Shown here one piece after another: positions 8,369-17,122 of a DNA stretch of 64,000 nucleotides. A model generated the notes under the pieces. The model was not told where the DNA came from. It did not search any database and saw only the letters and a list, made by a program, of their open reading frames with translations. Source of the stretch: Persephonella sp. IF05-L8 (GTDB taxonomy: Bacteria > Aquificota > Aquificia > Aquificales > Hydrogenothermaceae); assembly GCF_000703045.1 (NCBI RefSeq), contig NZ_JNLJ01000001.1, positions 897,501 to 961,500 of the forward strand. The letters run 5' to 3'. The number at the start of each line of letters is the position of its first letter. The stretch's first letter is position 1. Made by a program: the position numbers and the translations under genes.

Positions 8369-10117
8369 ATGGAATATTTAAGGCTGGCTAAATTTTATGA
8401 CTTTCTGGAGAAAACAACAAGTAGAATAGAGATGACCAATGCCCTTGTAGAGCTTTTTAAGGAAACACCTAAAAATCTGATAGATAAAGTTGTTTACCTT
8501 TCTATAGGAAAGGTGGCACCTGAATACACAGGGCTTGATTATAATTTCAGTGAGAAATCTGCCATAAAAGCACTTTCACAGGTTCTGGGGATATCTGAGC
8601 ATGATATACAGCACAAAATTATAGAAACAGGAGACTTAGGGGATGCAGGAAAAATCTTATATGAAGAAAAAGGAATAAAACCACAGAAAAAGCTAACAGT
8701 TGAAGAAGTATATGACACCCTCAGAAAAATTGCTGAAACAACAGGTTACGGCTCTTCTAAAAAAAAGATGGAACTTTTTATTTCTCTGCTAAAAAATGCA
8801 TCTCCCCTTGAAGTTAAATTTCTTCTCAGAACTATAACTGAAAGGCTCAGGCTTGGTATAGGCGATAACACAATAATGGATGCCCTTGCTATTGCATTTA
8901 CAGGAAGCAAAGAAAACAGAGCAATAATAGAGAGAGCTTATAACATAACTTCAGATTTAGGTTATGTTGCTTCAATTCTGGTTAAAGAGGGATTAGAAGG
9001 AGTTAAAAATATCAAAATACAGATAGGAAGACCTATAAGACCAATGCTTGCCGAGAGGATGGCAATTCCATCCTTTATTTTGAAAAAATTAGGTGGAAAG
9101 GCAGGGGCAGAGTATAAATATGATGGGGAAAGAATACAGGTTCATAGGAAGGGGGATGAGTTTCATCTGTTCTCCAGAAGACTTGAAAATATAACCCATC
9201 AATTTCCTGACCTTATTGAGTTTTTGAAAGAGGCAACCCCTGAGGAGTATATACTTGAGCTGGAAGCTGTAGTTATAGACCCATCTTCAGGTGCTATCAG
9301 GCCGTTTCAGGATTTGATGAATAGAAGGGTTAAATATGTAACCCGCTTTCATATAATGATGTACCCGATAGCAGGATTTTTATTTGATATTATGTATCTA
9401 AACGGAGAAGACCTTACCCTTAAGCCCTATCCTGAAAGGAGAAAAATACTTGAAGAGGTGGTCAAAACAACAGACCGTATAAATCTGGCTACAAGAAAGA
9501 TTGTTGATAATGTAGATGAGCTGGAAAGTTTTTTCCTTGAAGCTATTGAGAACGGATGTGAAGGCCTTGTATGTAAATCCTTGCAGCCAGGTTCCATCTA
9601 TCAGGCAGGTAAAAGAGGTTTCCTCTGGATAAAATATAAAAGAGATTATAAATCCCATCTTGCAGATACATTAGACCTTGTTGTTGTAGGGGCATTTTAT
9701 GGAAAAGGCCAAAGGGCAGGAAAATTTGGCTCATTACTTATGGCCTGTTATGACCCTGAGACTGACCAGTTTAAAACAGTGTGTAAAGTTGGAACAGGTT
9801 TTACGGAAGATGATTTTAATAAGCTTGAGGAAATCCTGTCTAAACACCAGATAGACCACAAGCACCCGAGGGTCAATTCAATCCTCACAGCAGATATATG
9901 GTATGAACCTTACCTTGTTCTTGAGATAACAGGGGCTGAACTGACTTTATCTCCTGTCCATACTTGTGGCTGGGATAAAATAAAACTTAATAGGGGACTG
10001 GGTCTTAGATTTCCAAGGTTCACAGGAAGATATAGATTTGATAAAAGACCTGAAGACGCAACAACAGAAGCAGAAATCATTGAGATGTATAAAAATCAAA
10101 TTCAGATAAGGGTTTAA
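8369..10117 (+). CDS. lig: ATP-dependent DNA ligase, archaeal type
   Basis: A 582-residue ATP-dependent ligase sealing nicks in DNA. The N-terminal DNA-binding domain spans roughly 1-215, the adenylation domain follows with the active-site motif EYKYDGERIQVHRKG (nucleophile Lys250), LELEAVV, EGLVCKS and WIKYKRDY, and the C-terminal OB domain ends near FPRFTGRYRFDKRPEDATT. Layout and length match the archaeal/eukaryotic LigI-like type. ATG 8369 is chosen because GGAGG ends five bases upstream; an in-frame TTG and ATG before it lie in the ribosome-binding region. Bacterial replication normally uses NAD-dependent LigA; Aquificales carry this extra type. It stands alone, tail to tail with tatD. 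Confidence 0.93.
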   Translation: MEYLRLAKFYDFLEKTTSRIEMTNALVELFKETPKNLIDKVVYLSIGKVAPEYTGLDYNFSEKSAIKALSQVLGISEHDIQHKIIETGDLGDAGKILYEEKGIKPQKKLTVEEVYDTLRKIAETTGYGSSKKKMELFISLLKNASPLEVKFLLRTITERLRLGIGDNTIMDALAIAFTGSKENRAIIERAYNITSDLGYVASILVKEGLEGVKNIKIQIGRPIRPMLAERMAIPSFILKKLGGKAGAEYKYDGERIQVHRKGDEFHLFSRRLENITHQFPDLIEFLKEATPEEYILELEAVVIDPSSGAIRPFQDLMNRRVKYVTRFHIMMYPIAGFLFDIMYLNGEDLTLKPYPERRKILEEVVKTTDRINLATRKIVDNVDELESFFLEAIENGCEGLVCKSLQPGSIYQAGKRGFLWIKYKRDYKSHLADTLDLVVVGAFYGKGQRAGKFGSLLMACYDPETDQFKTVCKVGTGFTEDDFNKLEEILSKHQIDHKHPRVNSILTADIWYEPYLVLEITGAELTLSPVHTCGWDKIKLNRGLGLRFPRFTGRYRFDKRPEDATTEAEIIEMYKNQIQIRV

Positions 10118-10143
10118 CTCTTACAATAAATATAATAGGTGAA

Positions 10144-10911
10144 TTAATGAATAGGTAGTTTTATATTTTTAAACAAAGCCTGGGCGTTCTGGTCTGTGAT
10201 TTTCTCAAGTTCCTCTTTTTCAATCTTCAGAAAATCAGCCACAAATTCCAGAGTATGAAAGATATTTGAAGGTTTATTGGGTTTTCCCCTTTTTTTCTGA
10301 GGAGACAAGAACGGGCTATCTGTTTCAAGTAGTAATCTATCAAGGGGTGTTCTCTTTAAAACTTCCCTAAGATTATCAGCTTTTGGATATGTTATGTTTC
10401 CAGCAAAGGAAATATAAAAGCCCATATCCACGCATTTTTCCATCATTGGAATATCTCCACCAAAACAGTGGATTATTCCGGAAGCAGGATATGGGGCGTT
10501 TTCCTGCAGAATTTTTACTGTGTCTTCGTTAGCACTTCTGGAATGGACTATTAAAGGTAGATTTAACTCTTTTGCCAGTGCTATCTGTTTTTCAAAAAAT
10601 TCCCATTGTAAATTCTTGGGAGTTATATCCCTGTAGTAATCAAGTCCTGCTTCGCCAATAGCAACTACTTTTTCATTTTCCAATGCCAGTCTTTTCAGTT
10701 GTATTATGTCCTCTTCAGTAAGGCCTTTTATATCATACGGATGATATCCAATAGATGCGTAAACATTTTCATATTTGTTGGCTATATCAATAGCTTTGTA
10801 TATCTCTTCTTTATCACAACCGATTGTGATAATACAATCAAGGCTGTTTATACTTTCAATCAAGTCTTCTTCTGTTTTCAGCATATCCAGATGGGCATGG
10901 GTATCTATCAT
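10144..10911 (-). CDS. tatD: TatD family metal-dependent deoxyribonuclease
   Basis: A 255-residue TIM-barrel metallo-hydrolase of the TatD/YcfH family, likely a 3'-5' exonuclease or proofreading/repair nuclease in the cytoplasm. Visible metal-site motifs are [10 protein letters not shown] at the start, [25 protein letters not shown] and LLETDSPFL. The length is normal. It is the last gene of a minus-strand run rpsT, tRNA, tilS, ftsH, tatD, and its ATG overlaps the ftsH stop by four bases, so translation is coupled. Confidence 0.92.
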   Translation of the reverse strand: MIDTHAHLDMLKTEEDLIESINSLDCIITIGCDKEEIYKAIDIANKYENVYASIGYHPYDIKGLTEEDIIQLKRLALENEKVVAIGEAGLDYYRDITPKNLQWEFFEKQIALAKELNLPLIVHSRSANEDTVKILQENAPYPASGIIHCFGGDIPMMEKCVDMGFYISFAGNITYPKADNLREVLKRTPLDRLLLETDSPFLSPQKKRGKPNKPSNIFHTLEFVADFLKIEKEELEKITDQNAQALFKNIKLPIH

Positions 10912-12800
10912 TCTATTGCTCCTGCAGGTGCTTCAGGTGCTGAGCTATCGGATATAACTTCAACTATGGATTTTCTGCATTTGTTTACTACAGGAACTCC
11001 ATATTCTTCCAGGATTGCTACCATTTCTTCACAGGATATGGTTTCTTTATCAAGTAGAAGCTCAACAACTGCTGTTATAGCATCCTTGTAACTTTCCACT
11101 ATCTCTTTTGTTCTCTGGTATGTTTCTCTTAAAAGTTTGTTTACCTCTTCATCTATCTTTTTTGCAGTGGCTTCACTTATTTCAGGTCCCTGTTGTGGCA
11201 TGAACGGATTGTTTCTTGCTGTGCTTACATGAATTGGTCCCAGTTCATCTGTCATACCCCATGAAGCAACAATTCTGTATGCAAGTTCTGTTGCTCTCAT
11301 AAGGTCGTTTTCTGCTCCAGTGGTGATACCATCTTTTCCGTAGAATACCTCTTCAGCAGCTCTGCCACCAAATAGCTGGTGAAGTCTTGCCATCAAATCT
11401 TTTTTAGAGTAGATATGTCTATCTTCTTCAGGTAGGTTTACAGTCACCCCAAGTGCCATTCCCCTTGGGATAATAGAAACTTTATGTAATGGGTCAGCTT
11501 CTTTGAACATTAAGCTGACTATAGCGTGGCCAACCTCGTGGTATGCTATTTTCTCTTTCTCGTCAGGGGTTATTGCCATTCCTTTTCTTTCAAGACCCAT
11601 CATTATTCTGTCCATAGCTTCTTCAAACTCTTTCATGCCAACTTTTTCTTTTCTTTTTCTGGCAGCAAGCAATGCAGCTTCGTTAACTATGTTTGCAAGG
11701 TCAGCTCCAGAGAACCCTGGGGTTCCTCTTGCAATAACCATTAAATCTACATCATCATCAAGAGGAATATTTTTCTTTTTGACATGAACTTTTAATATTT
11801 CATATCTACCTTTAACATCAGGTTTTGGAACAGATATCTGTCTGTCAAATCTACCTGGTCTTAAAAGAGCAGGGTCAAGAATATCAGGTCTGTTTGTTGC
11901 AGCAATTACAATAATTCCTTCTCCAGAGTCAAATCCATCAAGTTCAACAAGAAGCTGGTTAAGTGTTTGTTCTCTTTCATCATGTCCACCACCAAAACCA
12001 ACACCACTTCTTGCTCTACCTACAGCATCAATCTCATCTATAAAAACAAGGCAGGGTGCATGTTTTTTTGCAGTTTCAAACAGGTCTCTTACCCTTGCAG
12101 CACCTACCCCGACGAACATCTCAACAAAGTCTGAACCTGATATGGAGATAAATGGTACGCTTGCTTCTCCTGCAATAGCTTTGGCTAATAGCGTTTTACC
12201 TACTCCTGGGTCTCCATACAGAAGAATACCTTTTGGTGCTCTACCTCCTAATTTTTGAAATCTTTGAGGGTCTTTCAGATAGTCTATAATTTCTTTTACT
12301 TCTTCTTTAACTTCATCCATTCCAGCAACATCATCAAGCTTAACATTTGGCTTTTCTTCCAGATATACTTTTGCCTTTGATTTTGCAAATGAGAATGCCC
12401 TGTTTGAACCTCCAGACATCTGCCTCATCATAAATATCCATAAACCAATAAACAGCAATATAGGAAGCCATGAAATCAGGAGTGTTGTAAGCCATCCGGA
12501 TTTTTCTGCAGGGACAACGTCAACTTTTACGCCATTTTCCTGAAGTATATCGTATATTTTGCTATATCCTTCTGGAATTACAGTTTCAACTTTTTTACCA
12601 TCCTTTGTGATGGCTACTATTTCTTCACCTCTTACAGTGGCTTTCTCTACTTTGCCATCATTTACCATTTCAACAAATTCGGTAAAAGAGACTTTATTAT
12701 CAATGATTTGCCTTGAGCCTATCAAATTAAATGCAAATATCATTAAAGCTCCTATAAGGAACCATATAAGTATGCTTCTTGAGAATTGCACCTTTTTCAA
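10908..12800 (-). CDS. ftsH: ATP-dependent zinc metalloprotease FtsH
   Basis: A 630-residue membrane-anchored AAA+ protease that degrades misfolded and regulatory membrane and cytosolic proteins. Two N-terminal membrane segments (about 8-25 and 108-126) flank a small periplasmic domain. The AAA domain has Walker A GDPGVGKT (the usual second residue Pro is Asp here), Walker [13 protein letters not shown] and the second region of homology [20 protein letters not shown]. The zinc site HEVGH lies near residue 420, with the third ligand Asp in TGAENDL. It is translationally coupled at both ends, overlapping tilS and tatD by four bases. The tilS-ftsH order is common in bacteria. Confidence 0.97.
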   Translation of the reverse strand: MKKVQFSRSILIWFLIGALMIFAFNLIGSRQIIDNKVSFTEFVEMVNDGKVEKATVRGEEIVAITKDGKKVETVIPEGYSKIYDILQENGVKVDVVPAEKSGWLTTLLISWLPILLFIGLWIFMMRQMSGGSNRAFSFAKSKAKVYLEEKPNVKLDDVAGMDEVKEEVKEIIDYLKDPQRFQKLGGRAPKGILLYGDPGVGKTLLAKAIAGEASVPFISISGSDFVEMFVGVGAARVRDLFETAKKHAPCLVFIDEIDAVGRARSGVGFGGGHDEREQTLNQLLVELDGFDSGEGIIVIAATNRPDILDPALLRPGRFDRQISVPKPDVKGRYEILKVHVKKKNIPLDDDVDLMVIARGTPGFSGADLANIVNEAALLAARKRKEKVGMKEFEEAMDRIMMGLERKGMAITPDEKEKIAYHEVGHAIVSLMFKEADPLHKVSIIPRGMALGVTVNLPEEDRHIYSKKDLMARLHQLFGGRAAEEVFYGKDGITTGAENDLMRATELAYRIVASWGMTDELGPIHVSTARNNPFMPQQGPEISEATAKKIDEEVNKLLRETYQRTKEIVESYKDAITAVVELLLDKETISCEEMVAILEEYGVPVVNKCRKSIVEVISDSSAPEAPAGAIE

Positions 12801-14155
12801 ACCTCCTCTATCTCAAAACAAATTTTTTTCCCTGTTTCTGTTTTTATTGGATAATAACCTGACCTTTTCAGGTTTACTATCCATAATATTTTATTCCTGA
12901 ATTCCAAAATTGGTATGCTATCTCTCATGTGCTTTGGCACTTTTAAATCTATCAAAATATCCTTCAGTTTCTTTTCAGTCTTTTTACCAAACGGTAAAAA
13001 TCTATCTCCTTCTCTTCTACTTCTAATTATAAAGTATTCTTCAGGATTAAAATCATCTATTTCAAAGCAGGCTATTTTTTTCTCATCTTTGAGTTTTTCT
13101 ATATCCACTTTATCTGTAAAATAACTTTTCAGTTTGATACCTGCTTCTTTGATAAATGCTTCTTCTCCAACCTTAATTCTATATTCAAAACTTATTTTTT
13201 TGCTTTTTTCTTTTATTAATAACCTGTCATAAGTTTTGATAAGGACAAATCCGTTTCCTATATCAAAGCTTTTTTCACCTTCTTTATGTAGCAGTTCCAT
13301 AATATCCAGCACCAGCGAGTATGACGGATATACTCCTGTGTTTTTATAAATCCAATTTATCAAAACCCTGTAAATAATAGCTTCAGGCAAGTTTAAAAGC
13401 TGAGATAATTGTATGCTTGTATTAGGAAATTTTTGTGAAATTTCTGTGGCATAGCCATCCAGAAAATCATCATCGTATTGCAAAAGGAAAGCCTCTGTCA
13501 GCATAGATTTTTCCAGAGAAGGATTTATCTGTTTCAGCAGAGGAATTATATGAATTCTAAGTTTATTCCTGAGATAATCTGTTTCAAAATTGCTCTCATC
13601 AATTCTGTATTCAATGGAGTTTTTATGGGCATACTGGAGTAGTTCATCCTTGGTTATAGTGAAAAGGGGTCTAATGATATCTTTTTCTCTGGGTTTAAAA
13701 CCTTTTATTCCTTTTCTGTTCCCCTGAATAAACCACAGTAGCATAGTTTCAATAAGGTCTGAAAGATGGTGTCCTGTTGCGATTTTGTTAAATTCTTTTT
13801 CTTGAAGAATTTCTCTAAAAAATTTGTATCTTTCATTTCTTGCTATCTCTTCTATTGATGCTTTTTCTTCTTTTGCCAGTTTTTTAATATCCACTCTTTT
13901 AACAAAAATCTCAAGCTTGTTTTTTTGTGCGAAATCAATGGCAAATTGCTCATCAAGGTCTGAACTTTCTCCACGGAGCATATGGTTGAGATGTGCAATA
14001 GCAATGGTTGAAATGTGGAGATATTCTTTGAACTTTAAGAGAAGGGTTGTAAGAATAACAGAGTCTACACCTGATGAAAAAGCAACAAGGATTTTGTCTT
14101 CTGGTTCAATAAGCCTGAATTTTTTGACAGTTTCTAAGAATTTTTTTTCAACCAC
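12797..14155 (-). CDS. tilS: tRNA(Ile)-lysidine synthase
   Basis: Converts the wobble C34 of tRNA-Ile(CAU) to lysidine so that it reads AUA and is charged with Ile. The PP-loop ATP-binding motif is SSGVDS at residues 27-32 (the usual form is SGGxDS), followed by [15 protein letters not shown] and [13 protein letters not shown]. The 452 residues comprise the N-terminal catalytic domain and the extended C-terminal tRNA-binding domains, the last beginning near residue 370 ([16 protein letters not shown]). It lies nine bases after a CAU tRNA gene and overlaps ftsH by four bases. Confidence 0.95.
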   Translation of the reverse strand: MVEKKFLETVKKFRLIEPEDKILVAFSSGVDSVILTTLLLKFKEYLHISTIAIAHLNHMLRGESSDLDEQFAIDFAQKNKLEIFVKRVDIKKLAKEEKASIEEIARNERYKFFREILQEKEFNKIATGHHLSDLIETMLLWFIQGNRKGIKGFKPREKDIIRPLFTITKDELLQYAHKNSIEYRIDESNFETDYLRNKLRIHIIPLLKQINPSLEKSMLTEAFLLQYDDDFLDGYATEISQKFPNTSIQLSQLLNLPEAIIYRVLINWIYKNTGVYPSYSLVLDIMELLHKEGEKSFDIGNGFVLIKTYDRLLIKEKSKKISFEYRIKVGEEAFIKEAGIKLKSYFTDKVDIEKLKDEKKIACFEIDDFNPEEYFIIRSRREGDRFLPFGKKTEKKLKDILIDLKVPKHMRDSIPILEFRNKILWIVNLKRSGYYPIKTETGKKICFEIEEV

Positions 14156-14164
14156 AGTTTTAAA

Positions 14165-14241
14165 TGGTGGCGGTGGCAGGACTCGAACCTGCGACTCCGC
14201 GGATATGAGCCGCGTGCTCTAACCAGCTGAGCTACACCGCC
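14165..14241 (-). tRNA. tRNA-Met (CAU anticodon, elongator-like)
   Basis: A 77-base cloverleaf read on the minus strand. The acceptor stem is GGCGGTG / CACCGCC with the CCA end encoded. The D arm is AGCTCAGCTGGTTAGAGC; the anticodon arm is CGCGG / CCGCG with loop CTCATAT (CAT at 14207-14205); the T arm is CAGGTTCGAGTCCTG. The G1-C72 pair and the lack of the initiator GGG/CCC stem argue against initiator tRNA. The acceptor stem has G4-C69 and G5-C68 rather than the C4-G69 and C5-G68 pairs important for TilS on E. coli tRNA-Ile2, so elongator Met is favoured over Ile(CAU). It sits between rpsT and tilS. Confidence 0.93.
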
Positions 14242-14253
14242 ACTGTTATATTA

Positions 14254-14532
14254 TCAGGCTGATAATGCCTGTTTTGCTGCGTTGATTTTTCTTGCTACTC
14301 TTGAAACTCTTCTTGCAGCTTCATTTTTGTGAATAGCACCTTTAGCAGCTGCTCTGTAAGCAAGTTTTTGTGCAAGTGGAAGCAGTTTTTCTGCAGTTTC
14401 TATATCCTTGTTTTTCAGAGCTTCATTAATTCTTTTAATAGCTGTTTTCATTCTGGATATGTGGTATCTGTTCAGCTGTCTTCTTTTTTCTGCCTGTCTT
14501 ATTCTCTTCCTTGCGGAGCGTGTATGAGCCAT
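14254..14532 (-). CDS. rpsT: 30S ribosomal protein S20
   Basis: A 92-residue basic three-helix protein that binds 16S rRNA early in 30S assembly. The N-terminus MAHTRSARKRIRQAEKRR and the central KTAIKRI are typical of S20. The ribosome-binding site AGGAGG precedes the ATG. It heads the minus-strand run with the tRNA gene 12 bases downstream. The 121-base divergent gap to the SAM synthetase gene presumably carries both promoters, though I could not fix either precisely. Confidence 0.95.
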   Translation of the reverse strand: MAHTRSARKRIRQAEKRRQLNRYHISRMKTAIKRINEALKNKDIETAEKLLPLAQKLAYRAAAKGAIHKNEAARRVSRVARKINAAKQALSA

Positions 14533-14683
14533 TTAAACCTCCTGTTAGTCTTTTAAGGATTTAATAATTTATAATAACCATACTGAAAAATCAAGATATG
14601 TATTATATATGATAATCTGCATATTGTAAACCTGCTGGAATTATATTATTCTAATGTTTTCAATAATTAATGGAGGTAAGAAA

Positions 14684-15886
14684 TTGGCAAATATTGCTAT
14701 TGGAACCCTTGATTTTCCAAAAGTATCTGAACAACCAGTAGAAATCGTAGAAAGAAAAGGAACTGGACACCCTGATACTATATGTGATGCCCTTGGTGAA
14801 GAGTTATCAATTGCTCTATCTGAGCTTTACAGGAAGGAATGTGGAGCCATAATGCACCATAATGTTGATAAGGCACTTCTTATTGGAGGAATTGCAGAGC
14901 CGAAATTTGGCGGTGGTTCAATGATTTCTCCTATTGAGATATACCTTACAGGTAGAGCAATAAATGAAATAAATGGAAAGAGACTTCCTGTTGAAGAGCT
15001 TGCTATAGAAACAGCACATAAATGGCTTAAAGAAAATATTCCAAACCTTGATGTTACAAAACATGTGATTATCCATCCAAAACTTAAACCAGGAAGTAAA
15101 GACCTTGTTGAGCTCTTTGAAAGATTTCAGCTTAAAGGTGAAATTCCTCTGGCAAATGATACATCTTTTGGTGTAGGACATGCACCCTTTGATGATATAG
15201 AAACAATTGTTTATGAAGTGGAAAGGGCTTTAAACAGCAAAGAATTCAAAAAAGACAATCCATACCTTGGAGAAGATATTAAGGTAATGGGTGTTAGAAA
15301 TGGTGATAATATCAGAATTACAATTGCGGCAGCTTTTGTTGATAAGTATGTAAAAGATGTAAAAGATTACCTTGAGAAAAAAGAGATAGTCTCAAACTAT
15401 GCTTATTCTATTGCTCAAAATCTGACTGACAGACATGTGGATGTTTTTGTAAACACAGCAGACGACCCTGAAAATAAATCAGTTTATATCACAGTAACAG
15501 GGACATCAGCTGAGGCTGGAGATGATGGACAGATAGGAAGAGGTAATAGGGTAAATGGTCTTATTACCCCTTATAGACCTATGAGCCTTGAGGCTGCTGC
15601 AGGTAAGAACCCTGTTTCCCATATAGGTAAAATCTATAATACAGCTGCAACAGATATGGCTGAGAGAATAGTTTCTGAAATAGAGGAAGTTGAAGAGGTT
15701 TATGTATATCTGGTGAGCCAGATTGGAAAGCCTATTACTGAGCCACAGGTATGTGATGTTAAATTAAGGGTAAACGGAGATATCAACAAAATAAAAGACA
15801 AAGTTTACCAGATAGCTGAAGAAGAAATAAATAACCTGCCAAACACATGGCAAAAATTCCTTGAAAGGAAATTCAGACTTTATTAA
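14684..15886 (+). CDS. mat: S-adenosylmethionine synthetase, archaeal type
   Basis: Makes S-adenosylmethionine from Met and ATP. It belongs to the archaeal MAT family (about 400 residues), not the bacterial MetK family: motifs include RKGTGHPDTICDALGEELS, HHNVDKALLIGG, VMGVRNGDNIRITIA, and GRGNRVNGLITPYRPMSLEAAAGKNP in the C-terminal half. I place the start at TTG 14684, six bases after GGAGGT (14672-14677); an upstream in-frame ATG at 14654 would put that ribosome-binding site inside the gene. Archaeal-type MAT is known in Aquificales and a few other bacteria and suggests ancient transfer. A terminator follows. Confidence 0.93.
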   Translation: MANIAIGTLDFPKVSEQPVEIVERKGTGHPDTICDALGEELSIALSELYRKECGAIMHHNVDKALLIGGIAEPKFGGGSMISPIEIYLTGRAINEINGKRLPVEELAIETAHKWLKENIPNLDVTKHVIIHPKLKPGSKDLVELFERFQLKGEIPLANDTSFGVGHAPFDDIETIVYEVERALNSKEFKKDNPYLGEDIKVMGVRNGDNIRITIAAAFVDKYVKDVKDYLEKKEIVSNYAYSIAQNLTDRHVDVFVNTADDPENKSVYITVTGTSAEAGDDGQIGRGNRVNGLITPYRPMSLEAAAGKNPVSHIGKIYNTAATDMAERIVSEIEEVEEVYVYLVSQIGKPITEPQVCDVKLRVNGDINKIKDKVYQIAEEEINNLPNTWQKFLERKFRLY

Positions 15887-15892
15887 TAACAT

Positions 15893-15914
15893 GGGGAGTT
15901 ATTCTCCCCTTTTT
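15893..15914 (+). terminator. Terminator after SAM synthetase gene
   Basis: Stem GGGGAG / CTCCCC, loop TTATT, then TTTTT. The next start codon (coaE, 15924) comes only ten bases after the T run. Confidence 0.88.
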
Positions 15915-15923
15915 GTGTAAATC

Positions 15924-16526
15924 ATGCTAAAAGTAGGACTAACAGGCTCAATCGGAACAGGAAAATCTACCGTTGCCTCTATATTTAAAGAACTGGGGGC
16001 TTATGTGATAGATGCAGATGAAGTTGTCCACAAACTCCTAAAAAGAAAAGATATCAAGGAAAAAATCAGAAAAGAGTTCGGAGATGTTTTTACACCAGAA
16101 GGTGAGATAGATAGAAAAAAACTTGCCTCAATAGTTTTTAATAATCCGGAAAAAAAGAAAAAATTAGAGCAGATACTCCATCCTGAAGTTTTCAAAGAGA
16201 TAGAAAAATTTTTCAAACAGGTTGAAGAAAAAGACCCTAACGCAGTTGCCATCGCAGATGTTCCTCTCATGATAGAAACAGGCAGCTATAAAAATTATTA
16301 TCCTGTGATTGTTGTTTATGCTCCCCGGGAAGTCCAGCTGGAAAGACTTATCAAACGGGGTATGGATAAAGAAGATGCCCTTAGAAGAATAAAATCCCAG
16401 ATGCCTATTGAAGAAAAGGTAAAATATGCTGATATTGTGATAGACAACACAGGAAGTTTACAGGATTTAAGAAAAAAGGTAGAGGAAGTTTATGAAAAAC
16501 TTAAAAAGATGGCTACTGATAATTAA
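15924..16526 (+). CDS. coaE: Dephospho-CoA kinase
   Basis: Phosphorylates the 3'-OH of dephospho-CoA, the last step of coenzyme A synthesis. The 200-residue P-loop kinase has GSIGTGKST at residues 8-16, then VIDADEVVHKL, the hydrophobic segment before DVPLMIETG, and ERLIKRG in the lid region. No Shine-Dalgarno sequence is visible, because the terminator of the previous gene ends ten bases before the ATG; translation may be weak or the message leaderless. The 3' end overlaps the next small gene by 35 bases. Confidence 0.93.
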   Translation: MLKVGLTGSIGTGKSTVASIFKELGAYVIDADEVVHKLLKRKDIKEKIRKEFGDVFTPEGEIDRKKLASIVFNNPEKKKKLEQILHPEVFKEIEKFFKQVEEKDPNAVAIADVPLMIETGSYKNYYPVIVVYAPREVQLERLIKRGMDKEDALRRIKSQMPIEEKVKYADIVIDNTGSLQDLRKKVEEVYEKLKKMATDN

Positions 16527-16770
16527 TTTTTTATTTTTTGCCGGTGCTGGAGCCCAGCCTACAATAAACTCAGATGTCAGGCTGGAAATATTTTCCCAGA
16601 TAAAGATATATAAGGCTAAGCTAAAAAATTTGAAAGATATGTATAAACAGGCAAAGGATGAAGATGAGAAAAAACTAATAAAACAGCATATAAAACTAAT
16701 TCAAGAAAAAATAAAAAAATTAGAGGAAAAGCTGAAGCACTATGAAAAAGCTACTTCTATTACTGGTTAG
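16492..16770 (+). CDS. Small exported coiled-coil protein, unknown function
   Basis: A 92-residue protein with an N-terminal signal peptide (MKNLKRWLLIINFLFFAGAG, cleavage expected before or after AQP) and a remainder that is one long Lys/Glu-rich helix predicted to be a coiled coil. A strong GAGGAAG site precedes the ATG inside the end of coaE, and the 3' end overlaps the cupredoxin lipoprotein gene by 29 bases. These tight overlaps make it a real gene and suggest it acts with the lipoprotein in the periplasm. I recognise no family. Confidence 0.75.
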   Translation: MKNLKRWLLIINFLFFAGAGAQPTINSDVRLEIFSQIKIYKAKLKNLKDMYKQAKDEDEKKLIKQHIKLIQEKIKKLEEKLKHYEKATSITG

Positions 16771-17116
16771 TTTATTTTTTGTTTTTTCCTGCACAAAAAC
16801 AGAAGAAAAACCTGAGGTGGTTGTTGATATAAAAGTTTCCAAGGATGGTTATTCCCCTTCTGAAATCACTATTCCCAGAGGAAAAGTGGTATTGTTTCGT
16901 ATTACAGCCCTTGATGATGGTATTCCTGCAGGATATGGTCAAAGTTCTGGGCATTGTTTTTATATTTTGCCTCCTTACGATGTAATGGTAAAAAATATTC
17001 ATAAAGGGCAGACAAAAGAGATAAAAGTAAAGATGATTTATCCAGGGGATTTTATATTTACATGTCCTTACTGTTCAGGTATTTTCCCAACCAATGGTGA
17101 ACTCCACGTGAAGTAA
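16742..17116 (+). CDS. Cupredoxin-like periplasmic lipoprotein
   Basis: A 124-residue lipoprotein: the lipobox VFSC puts the lipidated Cys at residue 17. The rest is a cupredoxin-type beta barrel, with GYSPSEITIPRGKVVLF as the first strands. Possible copper ligands are His71 (SSGHCF), Cys108 and Cys111 (FTCPYCSG) and His122 (GELHV). The CPYC pair differs from the single Cys plus His/Met of ordinary blue copper proteins and from the CxxxC of CuA, so the metal site is unusual or redox-disulfide in nature. It may carry electrons or copper to a periplasmic enzyme. It forms an overlapping unit with the exported coiled-coil protein. Confidence 0.75.
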   Translation: MKKLLLLLVSLFFVFSCTKTEEKPEVVVDIKVSKDGYSPSEITIPRGKVVLFRITALDDGIPAGYGQSSGHCFYILPPYDVMVKNIHKGQTKEIKVKMIYPGDFIFTCPYCSGIFPTNGELHVK

Positions 17117-17122
17117 TATAGT

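Noticed and set aside
14165-14241. Initiator tRNA or Ile(CAU) tRNA
   Set aside because: No GGG/CCC anticodon stem and a paired position 1-72 exclude initiator; the acceptor G4-C69/G5-C68 pairs make Ile(CAU) less likely, though not impossible.
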